Shown here: positions 1-5,363 of the stretch, piece by piece
Numbering within the stretch: the stretch's first letter is position 1
Layout: every line of letters starts with the position of its first letter
Assembly (NCBI GenBank): GCA_964404765.1
Contig: CAYOLL010000200.1
Coordinates: forward strand, 1 to 10,313
Direction of reading: 5' to 3'
DNA length: 10,313 bases
Origin: CAYOLL01 sp964404765 [NCBI: uncultured Gemmatimonadota bacterium]
GTDB taxonomy: Bacteria > 4572-55
Made by a program: the position numbers and the translations under genes
The notes under the pieces: model-generated
Database searches by the model: none
What the model was told of the DNA's origin: nothing
The model's input: only the letters and a program-made list of their open reading frames with translations

Positions 1-1
1 G

Positions 2-427
2 GATATTACAAGCGGCGGCTCAATCATGACAAATGTAGCTAATTTAGTTGAAGATGATGTGGCAACCGGGACACTCTGGGGTCTGACCGCCGATCCCATG
101 CTTGGCACTTTGGCCAACAACGGCGGCCTGACTCAAACCCACGCCTTGCTATCCGGCTCTCCGTGCATAGACACCGGGAATGACATTGCCGCCGTTGGTA
201 TTTCGTATGATCAGCGCGGTGCAGGCTTTGACCGCATCTCCGATGGCGCATTGGCCCGGTCGCTCACCGTAGACATCGGCGCATTTGAACTGCAATCGGC
301 CGTTGGCGGCGGCATCGTCCCGACCATGGGGGAGTGGGCGCTGATCATCATGACCCTGGCCTTTTTGAGCCTGGGGACGATTGCCCTGCGGCGTTATGCC
401 CCGAGTTTGAATCGTCAAGCCAATTAA
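2..427 (+). CDS. C-terminal part of an IPTL-CTERM surface-sorted protein (5' end outside window)
   Basis: The frame is open from base 2 to the TAA at 425-427, giving 141 residues; the gene begins before the window. The visible part holds motifs typical of the choice-of-anchor-Q / right-handed beta-helix type of secreted protein: DPMLGTLANNGG, then SPCIDTGN, then DQRG and VDIGAFE. A C-terminal sorting signal follows at about residues 106-135: VPTMGEW, a hydrophobic membrane segment (ALIIMTLAFLSLGTIAL) and a basic stop RRY. This fits the IPTL-CTERM tripartite signal, which in known systems is recognised by an exosortase (XrtH type) in the inner membrane. The mature protein is therefore probably exported and anchored at or released to the cell surface. 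No exosortase gene lies in the window and the protein's specific function is unknown. A strong terminator follows about 55 bases after the stop. Confidence 0.8.
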   Translation, partial: DITSGGSIMTNVANLVEDDVATGTLWGLTADPMLGTLANNGGLTQTHALLSGSPCIDTGNDIAAVGISYDQRGAGFDRISDGALARSLTVDIGAFELQSAVGGGIVPTMGEWALIIMTLAFLSLGTIALRRYAPSLNRQAN

Positions 428-437
428 ATTAAAGCTG

Positions 438-470
438 AGAAATGACATTTCTCCAAGAAATGTCATTTCT
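438..470. repeat. Pair of 15-bp dyads forming a perfect 14-bp hairpin
   Basis: Bases 438-452 (AGAAATGACATTTCT) and 456-470 (AGAAATGTCATTTCT) are each interrupted palindromes of the form AGAAATG-N-CATTTCT, separated by 3 bases. Together, 438-451 and 457-470 form a perfect 14-bp stem with a 5-base loop. The hairpin lies between a stop codon and a terminator. It could be a 3'-UTR stabilising structure or a tandem protein-binding site. There is no T-run, so it is not itself an intrinsic terminator. Confidence 0.6.
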
Positions 471-479
471 GTGGGCAGC

Positions 480-516
480 AAAAAGCCGGATGCGAGTGAT
501 CGTATCCGGCTTTTTT
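480..516. terminator. Strong, probably bidirectional intrinsic terminator
   Basis: The left arm AAAAGCCGGATGCG (481-494) pairs with CGTATCCGGCTTTT (501-514) through a 6-base loop, with a single G-T wobble. A T-run to 516 follows on the plus strand. On the minus strand the five As at 480-484 read as a T-run. It can therefore end the upstream IPTL-CTERM gene and also the convergent ABC-F gene, whose stop codon is about 200 bases away. Confidence 0.85.
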
Positions 517-591
517 GTTGTTGACTCTTTAATCGGCCATCTGATTGTGAATATGGATCCGGTTATCAGACTCCGGGTTAGGTAGTACAAT

Positions 592-707
592 GCGTAACTG
601 CTCAAAAAGTAGCGGCGGATCAAACCTTGCGAAGGCTTTGGTGCACAATCCCACAAGTTTTGCGGTGAAGCCTTCGCAAGGTTGCCCACAGTTTTTGAGC
701 AATTACG
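592..707. repeat. MITE-like nested palindrome with possible 7-bp target duplication
   Basis: The outer arms are 593-608 (CGTAACTGCTCAAAAA) and 692-707 (TTTTTGAGCAATTACG), complementary at 15 of 16 positions. The inner arms are 623-638 (AACCTTGCGAAGGCTT) and 668-683 (AAGCCTTCGCAAGGTT), a perfect 16-bp stem. The unit is flanked by the direct repeat GTACAAT at 585-591 and 707-713, which may be a target-site duplication; the right copy overlaps the outer arm by one base. No transposase is encoded. Its right edge is only a few bases from the end of the convergent ABC-F gene, so it may also act as a 3' hairpin on that transcript. Confidence 0.65.
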
Positions 708-715
708 TACAATCC

Positions 716-2350
716 TTAAATCGTCATCTCCAAATGGGTGTGATACAGACTATCCCGAATTTGCTGGATTGCCGGGCTGTCCACATATTCATCAAAAGTC
801 ATTCGCTTATCAATCACGCCGCCCGGCGTTAGTTCCACAATCCGGTTGGCAATGGTCTGAATAAATTGGTGATCGTGGGCGGCAAAGATGACGACTTCAG
901 AAAAACGGATCAGCCCTTCGTTGACAGCGGTAATTGCTTCCAGATCGAGATGGTTGGTCGGCTCGTCCATCAGCAGCACATTTGCGCCCGTCAGCATCAG
1001 TCGCGAGAGCATACAGCGCACCTTCTCGCCGCCGGAAAGGACGTTGACTTTTTTCATGGCGTCATCCCCGGAAAAGAGCATCCGCCCCAGAAAGCCACGC
1101 AGATAGTTCTCCTCCTGATCTTTGGAATACTGCCGCAGCCAATCCACCAGATTACGATCATTCTGAAAGTACTCGCTATGCTCCTTTGGGAAATAGGCCG
1201 GCTTGATCGTCACGCCCCAGGTGATTGTCCCCGAATCCGGCTGAACACGCCCGCCCAGCATCTCAAACAACGCCGTGCGAATCAGGTCGTTATGACACAG
1301 GATGGCGATTTTATCATCCTGATTGACTGTCAAATTAAAATTCTGGATGATCGGTACCCCATCCACAGACTTGCACAGGTTTTCGACTGTCAAAATCTGC
1401 TTGCCGCATTCGCGCTCCGGTTTAAAATCGACAAATGGAAAGCGGCGCGACGACGTGGGCAGATCGTCAATGGTCAGCTTTTCAATCAACTTACGACGCG
1501 AAGTCGCCTGACGCGACTTGGCCACGTTAGCGCTAAAACGCAAGATAAAAGCCTGCAAATCCTTGATCTTCTCATCGCGCGTCTTCTTATCATTGCGGCG
1601 CTGCGATTGAGCCAATTGACTGGCCTGATACCAGAAATCGTAATTGCCGGTATAAAGCTGAATCTTGCTGAAATCAATATCGGCGGTATGCGTGCAGACC
1701 TGATTGAGAAAATGGCGGTCATGCGAAACAACAATGACCGTATTCTCAAATTCATCCAAAAATTCAGTCAGCCATTTGATGGATTTGAGATCAAGATTGT
1801 TGGTCGGTTCGTCCAAAAGCAGGATGTCGGGGTTATCAAACAGCGCCTGCGCCAAAAGTGTCCGCACCTTATAACCGGCGTCAATCTCTTTCATTTTTTT
1901 GCTGAATAGCGCCTCCGGCACTCCCAAACCACCCAGCAGGACTCCGACTTCGGACTCGGCCTCATAGCCGCCGAGCTCCGCATATTCACTTTCCAGCTCG
2001 CCCGCCCGCAGACCGTCGGCTTCGGACATTTCGGCTTTGGCATAGAGCGCGTTGCGCTCGATCATGACCTCGTACAATTTGCGATGGCCCATGATCACCG
2101 TATCCAGAACATTGTGGTCGTCAAACTTAAATTGATCTTGCTCCAGGATCGCCAGTCGCTGCTTGGCGCCGATGATGACATCGCCTAATTGCGGCTCGAT
2201 CCGCTTAGCCAGGATTTTTATGAAAGTCGATTTGCCCGCGCCGTTCGCGCCGACCAGACCGTAGCAGTTGCCCGGTGTAAATTTAAGATTGACCTCTTTA
2301 AATAAGATGTCTTTGCCGTAGCCGAAGTTCAGATTGCTTACCGTAATCAC
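716..2350 (-). CDS. YbiT-type ABC-F family ATPase (ribosome-associated)
   Basis: This is a 544-residue soluble protein with two ABC ATPase domains and no membrane segment, the ABC-F plan. Known family members bind the ribosomal E site and act on stalled or non-productive ribosomes. NBD1 has Walker A GANGAGKST (34-42), Walker B LLLDEPTNNLD (177-187) and switch SHDRHF (209-214). The basic linker includes RFSANVAKSRQATSR (271-285), a stretch I recognise from E. coli YbiT. NBD2 has signature LSGGEK (438-443), Walker B LLMDEPTNHLD (459-469) and AAHDHQF (490-496). Its Walker A is degenerate: CHNDLIRTA (352-360) lacks the glycines and the lysine. The NBD1 signature is also degenerate (EIDAGYKVR, 155-163), as in YbiT. 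The start is GTG with an AAAGGAA ribosome-binding site (plus-strand 2356-2362) 5 bases upstream. The gene is divergent from the yprB-like gene and convergent with the upstream gene. The subfamily is secure; its ribosomal substrate is not. Confidence 0.95.
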   Translation of the reverse strand: MITVSNLNFGYGKDILFKEVNLKFTPGNCYGLVGANGAGKSTFIKILAKRIEPQLGDVIIGAKQRLAILEQDQFKFDDHNVLDTVIMGHRKLYEVMIERNALYAKAEMSEADGLRAGELESEYAELGGYEAESEVGVLLGGLGVPEALFSKKMKEIDAGYKVRTLLAQALFDNPDILLLDEPTNNLDLKSIKWLTEFLDEFENTVIVVSHDRHFLNQVCTHTADIDFSKIQLYTGNYDFWYQASQLAQSQRRNDKKTRDEKIKDLQAFILRFSANVAKSRQATSRRKLIEKLTIDDLPTSSRRFPFVDFKPERECGKQILTVENLCKSVDGVPIIQNFNLTVNQDDKIAILCHNDLIRTALFEMLGGRVQPDSGTITWGVTIKPAYFPKEHSEYFQNDRNLVDWLRQYSKDQEENYLRGFLGRMLFSGDDAMKKVNVLSGGEKVRCMLSRLMLTGANVLLMDEPTNHLDLEAITAVNEGLIRFSEVVIFAAHDHQFIQTIANRIVELTPGGVIDKRMTFDEYVDSPAIQQIRDSLYHTHLEMTI

Positions 2351-2366
2351 GTTGATTCCTTTATAA

Positions 2367-2525
2367 ATAGGGTCTAAAAAATGGATTTTTAACTTGATAA
2401 ATTCATGGCACGCTGCAAATGCCTTGAATTTTCAGGCTAAAGATATGGCGTTAGGCGAGATAGAGCAAGTGGATTTAGTGGTTTCCGGCGGGATCTATGC
2501 CGTCCGGAAGGCTTTTGTCTGTTGA
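2367..2525 (+). pseudogene. Coding-like remnant, unidentified
   Basis: The frame ending at TGA 2523-2525 stays open back to a TAA at 2364-2366. Its last 26 codons from ATG 2445 read as a plausible protein C-terminus, including EIEQVDLVVSGGIYAVRKAF. There is no clear ribosome-binding site and the length is too short for a usual domain. It may be the decayed 3' end of a former gene or chance. I do not recognise the family. Confidence 0.2.
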
Positions 2526-2586
2526 TTTTGAGCGCCCGTTTTACCAAAATAAATATTGCTTACAAGTCGGTTCAGAGCGTATACTA

Positions 2587-2685
2587 ATGACCGGCAAACT
2601 GAAGTTTGCTATTCCGTTGATGATCGGCAAACTGAAGTTTGCTATTCCGTTGATGATCGGCAAACTGAAGTTTGCTACTCCAATA
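2587..2685. repeat. Three head-to-tail 33-bp repeats, each with a 16-bp dyad
   Basis: Copies start at 2587, 2620 and 2653 with an exact 33-bp period. Copies 1 and 2 differ at one base (ATGACCGGC versus ATGATCGGC), and copy 3 diverges near its end. Each contains the dyad GCAAACTGAAGTTTGC (7-bp arms, 2-base centre) at 2594-2609, 2627-2642 and 2660-2675. There are no spacers, so it is not a CRISPR array. Regularly phased dyads between divergent genes could be protein-binding sites or a REP-like hairpin array. Confidence 0.85.
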
Positions 2686-2687
2686 CC

Positions 2688-2821
2688 AATGTCATTAAGT
2701 TAAGGAAAGCCGACCCATGTAGTCATTCTGAAAGAATCCTTTTCGAATCAAGCACCTTACTATTTTAAAAAAAGATGCTTTCAGCATGACAATCTTGCCT
2801 TGTGCTTAACTTAATGACATT
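2688..2821. mobile_element. MITE-like inverted-repeat element with 13-bp flanking direct repeats
   Basis: The terminal arms AATGTCATTAAGTTAAG (2688-2704) and CTTAACTTAATGACATT (2805-2821) are perfect 17-bp inverted repeats. An inner imperfect stem pairs 2722-2744 (starting GTCATTCTGAAAG) with 2768-2790 (ending CTTTCAGCATGAC). The unit is bordered by the direct repeat ACTCCAATACCAA at 2677-2689 and 2823-2835, suggestive of a target-site duplication, although 13 bp is long for one. It encodes no protein. It sits directly after the third 33-bp repeat and ends 26 bases before the next start codon. Confidence 0.7.
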
Positions 2822-2847
2822 GACTCCAATACCAACATTTAATTAAT

Positions 2848-4119
2848 ATGCTCGATTTATCGGAAAAGCTCAAATCTTTGGGCGTGCGTGTCGGCGTTAA
2901 AGCGCCACTGGATGTGCCGCGCCCGGTTACTGCGCCGCTTGCAAAAAGCGTTCCGGCGCATCATCAAAGCATTAGCCGGGTTGTGCCGGGCCGTCTGCTT
3001 GCCACAGCCGCAGGAGAAGCGTTTGTCGTTGGCAAGGATTTCCCCACCGGCGAGCCTTACGGTCACGGCGTACTGGCTCTGACAGAATTGGCGCCGGCCT
3101 TGATACATTGGTCAAAAGAGCCGGGCCTGGCCGATTGTCCGCTGACCGGACTGGCTTTTTTGGATACCGAGACGACCGGTCTGGCCGGCGGATCGGGCAC
3201 GTACGCTTTTTTAATTGGCGCGGGGCGTTTTACGGACAGCGGCTTTCAATTTGCCCAGTTTTTTATGCGCGATCCCGGCGAAGAGACCGCGCAACTGCTG
3301 GCCTTGCGTGACTTTTTGCAGCCATGTCGGGCTATTGTGACGTTTAACGGAAAGTCATTTGACGCGCCGTTGCTGCAATCACGCTATATTACGAACCGGC
3401 TGCCCTCGCCGTTAAGCGGGCTAATGCATCTGGATTTGCTGCATTTGTCACGCCGTTTATGGAGCCATCGTCTGGAAAGCTGTGCGCTTAGTTCATTAGA
3501 GCGGCATATTTTGGACGTGCGCCGCAGTGAGGACGATGTGCCGGGTTTTTTAATCCCGCAGCTTTATTTTGACTATTTGCGCAGCGGCAATGCCGAACCT
3601 TTGCAGGGCGTTTTTTATCACAACGAGTTGGATGTGCTGTCGATGGCGGTTCTGCTGCAACATCAGTCGCAGCTTTTGACTGCCGCCGGCAATGGCACGA
3701 TCACCGACGGCGGCGATCTGATCGCGATCGCCAAGCTGTTTGAAGACCTGGACGATTTGCCGACTGCCCGCGCATTCTACATCCGCAGCTTTGACTTTGA
3801 TCTGGCGGAAACTGCCCTGCGCGAAGGTCAGGAGCGCCTGTCCTTTATCTACAAGCGCGCCCAAAACTATGATGAAGCGCTTCGCCTGTGGCAACAGGCC
3901 GCCAATCGCCATGAAATCTACGCTTTTGTGGAATTGGCCAAATACTACGAACACCAAACTAAGGAAATCGCCCCCGCTCTGCAATGGACGAAAGCCGCTT
4001 TGCAAATGGTGTGCCGCCCCAGCGCCCCGTTGCAGTTACGCCTGCATTGGCTGGCCGATCTGAAGCATCGCGCCGAACGACTGCAACGCAAGCTGCAATC
4101 CCCCGGCACAGCGTCGTAA
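2848..4119 (+). CDS. YprB/MrfB-like DEDD exonuclease with C-terminal TPR-like region
   Basis: This 423-residue soluble protein has an RNase H-like 3'-5' exonuclease fold at about residues 100-275 (RNase_H_2 type). The metal-binding acidic residues are visible: motif I LDTETTG (D106, E108), motif II TFNGKSFD (N167, D172) and motif III HNELDVL (H258, D262), with HLDLLH around D195. Residues about 285-420 are helical and TPR-like (FEDLDDLPTARAFY, NYDEALRLWQQA, ELAKYYE). Nuclease plus TPR is the layout of Bacillus YprB, renamed MrfB, which acts with the helicase MrfA/YprA in repair of mitomycin-damaged DNA. No helicase gene is adjacent here. The start MLDLSEKLKSLGV looks natural for the family, but no Shine-Dalgarno sequence precedes it, and an inverted-repeat element ends 26 bases upstream. 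Length is close to the family's. The biochemical class is confident; the exact pathway is inferred. Confidence 0.9.
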   Translation: MLDLSEKLKSLGVRVGVKAPLDVPRPVTAPLAKSVPAHHQSISRVVPGRLLATAAGEAFVVGKDFPTGEPYGHGVLALTELAPALIHWSKEPGLADCPLTGLAFLDTETTGLAGGSGTYAFLIGAGRFTDSGFQFAQFFMRDPGEETAQLLALRDFLQPCRAIVTFNGKSFDAPLLQSRYITNRLPSPLSGLMHLDLLHLSRRLWSHRLESCALSSLERHILDVRRSEDDVPGFLIPQLYFDYLRSGNAEPLQGVFYHNELDVLSMAVLLQHQSQLLTAAGNGTITDGGDLIAIAKLFEDLDDLPTARAFYIRSFDFDLAETALREGQERLSFIYKRAQNYDEALRLWQQAANRHEIYAFVELAKYYEHQTKEIAPALQWTKAALQMVCRPSAPLQLRLHWLADLKHRAERLQRKLQSPGTAS

Positions 4120-4132
4120 TCCGCAAAAACGC

Positions 4133-4161
4133 TTGTAAAACCCTGCCTATTCATGTATATT
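4133..4161 (+). promoter_or_regulatory. Candidate sigma-70-type promoter for the Rpn gene
   Basis: TTGTAA (4133-4138) and TATATT (4156-4161) are separated by 17 bases, close to the bacterial consensus spacing. The pair lies just after the yprB-like gene and about 105 bases before the Rpn start, which would give a leader containing the hairpin at 4212-4247. This is motif matching only. Confidence 0.3.
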
Positions 4162-4211
4162 TGCCGCGTGTGCCTAAAGTTGTTGCTACAGTAGCCTAGG
4201 CCAAAAGCTGA

Positions 4212-4247
4212 AATTAGACCTTGTGACGAACGTTGCAAGGTCTAATT
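4212..4247 (+). promoter_or_regulatory. Perfect 12-bp hairpin in the leader of the Rpn gene
   Basis: AATTAGACCTTG (4212-4223) pairs perfectly with CAAGGTCTAATT (4236-4247) around a 12-base loop. It ends 7 bases before the GGAG ribosome-binding site at 4255-4258. It has no T-run. It may influence translation of the nuclease, be an operator, or be a repeat associated with this mobile gene family. Confidence 0.55.
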
Positions 4248-4267
4248 CTTATGTGGAGATGCGAATT

Positions 4268-5143
4268 ATGAATGAAACACGAACGCTGGTCAGCTTTGAT
4301 TGGGCGATCAAAAACATCCTGCGCGATAAAGCCAACTACGACGTGCTGGAAGGCTTTTTAAGCACGTTGCTGGAAAAGGACATCAAAATACGGTCTCTGC
4401 TGGAAAGCGAAGGCAATCAGCAGTACGAAAGCGATAAATTTAACCGGGTGGATTTGGTGGTCGAAGATGAAACCAAAGAGATTTATGTAATTGAGGTTCA
4501 AACCAGTTGGGAACGTTTCTACCTTCAACGGTTGTTGTATGGTAGTTCCAAGTTGATTGTCGATCATATAAAATTAGGCGAATCCTTTGAAAAAATAAAA
4601 AAGGTCATTTCCATCAGTATTCTTTATTTTTTACTCGGTGAAGGCGAAAATGATTACATCTATAAAGGGACAACCGAATTTTATGGCTTGAATACAAATG
4701 AAGCTTTACGGCTTACTTCGGAAAAGCGACAGGCCGTTTTAGGGCGTGAAATTCAACCCGGCAAAAATGTATTCCCTGAATACTATTTGATTGAAGTGGA
4801 GCGGTTTCGCGACATTATTAAAAAGGGTATTGACGAGTGGGTTTATTTTTTCAAAAATTCGGAAGTACGGGCTGATTTCAAGTCCAAGAACATTCAGATT
4901 GCCGCTGAGAAGTTAGATTTGCTGAAAATGCCTGAAGACGAGCGCCGGGCGTATGAAAAATACATGACGAATAAAGCCAGCGAAAAAGACGTGATTGAAT
5001 CAGCGCATGAAGAGGGGATCATCAAAGGTAAGATTGAAGCTGCGCGAAAAATGCTTATCAAGGGCTTTGATATTTCGCTCATTTGTGAGATAACCGGATT
5101 TTCGGAATCCCAAATTTTACGGTTAAAATCGAAATTGGGTTAG
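4268..5143 (+). CDS. Rpn family recombination-promoting nuclease / PD-(D/E)XK putative transposase
   Basis: This is a 291-residue protein. The N-terminal DWAIKNILRDKANYDVLEGF block and the core RVDLVVEDETKEIYVIEVQ match the PD-(D/E)XK nuclease family annotated as Rpn or putative transposase. The presumed catalytic residues are D62 in RVDLVV and the E76-V-Q78 motif. The C-terminus ends in the usual helical tail (GKIEAARKMLIKGFDISLICEITGFSESQI). Rpn proteins of E. coli are DNA endonucleases that stimulate RecA-independent recombination. Their biological role is uncertain and they are often spread horizontally. The start at 4268 is preferred because GGAG (4255-4258) lies 9 bases upstream; the longer frame from 4223 would begin with a GTG inside a hairpin stem. 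The reading frame is intact. The gene looks more AT-rich than its neighbours by eye, in line with acquisition. No inverted repeats bounding it as a classical IS were seen. Confidence 0.85.
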   Translation: MNETRTLVSFDWAIKNILRDKANYDVLEGFLSTLLEKDIKIRSLLESEGNQQYESDKFNRVDLVVEDETKEIYVIEVQTSWERFYLQRLLYGSSKLIVDHIKLGESFEKIKKVISISILYFLLGEGENDYIYKGTTEFYGLNTNEALRLTSEKRQAVLGREIQPGKNVFPEYYLIEVERFRDIIKKGIDEWVYFFKNSEVRADFKSKNIQIAAEKLDLLKMPEDERRAYEKYMTNKASEKDVIESAHEEGIIKGKIEAARKMLIKGFDISLICEITGFSESQILRLKSKLG

Positions 5144-5147
5144 TTGA

Positions 5148-5270
5148 TTCAGTTCAGATGCGCTAACGCGCAGTGTAGACGACCGGCACGGTTTCTCTGC
5201 GGATGATCGTTTGTTGAGTGCGGCGCAGGCAGAGGGTCTGAGTACAGAAAATCCAAATAATCACCCGTAA
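5148..5270 (+). pseudogene. Remnant of a PIN-domain (VapC-like) toxin gene, C-terminal end only
   Basis: A 40-codon frame open from 5148 to TAA at 5268-5270 reads, near its end, SADDRLLSAAQAEGL then STENPNNHP. The ADxRLLxAAxAEGL...NP pattern is what I expect at the C-terminus of PIN-domain ribonucleases of the VapC type. The N-terminal catalytic part is missing, there is no start codon with a ribosome-binding site, and no antitoxin gene is present. The stretch is bordered by the near-identical 13-bp direct repeats GATGCGCTAACGC (5157-5169) and GACGCGCTAACGC (5275-5287). I read it as a gene fossil left by deletion or by insertion of neighbouring DNA. It could also be chance similarity. Confidence 0.45.
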
Positions 5271-5363
5271 TGATGACGCGCTAACGCATGTTTGCAGTCG
5301 ATTTCAGTCTCAAAGATTCGGAAAATCTATTGTCACCATTTCCACCCATTGAAGGAGCTTATT

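Larger units (their letters stand above)
2351..2847. other. Divergent intergenic region without a complete gene
   Basis: This 497-bp spacer separates the ABC-F gene (leftward) from the yprB-like gene (rightward), so both promoters should lie here, though I cannot place either with confidence. It contains a short coding-like stretch (2367-2525), a small imperfect hairpin (2483-2509), three 33-bp tandem repeats (2587-2685) and an inverted-repeat element (2688-2821). The open frames across the 33-bp repeats exist because 33 is a multiple of three, and they look non-coding. Confidence 0.7.

Noticed and set aside
866-1909. A 347-codon plus-strand open frame antisense to the ABC-F gene
   Set aside because: It is a codon-bias shadow: the opposite strand encodes a complete ABC-F protein with all motifs, and this frame has no recognisable domain or ribosome-binding site.
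2483-2509. Terminator hairpin (TTCCGGCGG paired with CCGTCCGGAA)
   Set aside because: The stem has a bulge, is followed by GGCTTTTGTC with no proper T-run, and no gene ends just before it.
2587-2685. Possible CRISPR array
   Set aside because: The repeats are contiguous with no unique spacers, there are only three copies, and no cas genes are present.
2497-2703. A 68-codon frame with the repeated peptide MIGKLKFAIPL
   Set aside because: It arises because the 33-bp DNA repeat is a multiple of three. Another frame is open too, there is no ribosome-binding site, and the DNA dyad explains the pattern better.
3550-4005. A 151-codon minus-strand open frame inside the yprB-like gene
   Set aside because: It is a shadow of the nuclease gene with no start signal and no recognisable motifs.
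4223-4267. Longer Rpn protein starting at GTG 4223
   Set aside because: The start would lie in a hairpin stem without a ribosome-binding site; ATG 4268 has GGAG at good spacing and the family N-terminus.
4223-5300. Complete insertion sequence or toxin-antitoxin module around the Rpn gene
   Set aside because: No terminal inverted repeats or target duplications bound the Rpn gene, and no antitoxin gene accompanies the PIN remnant.
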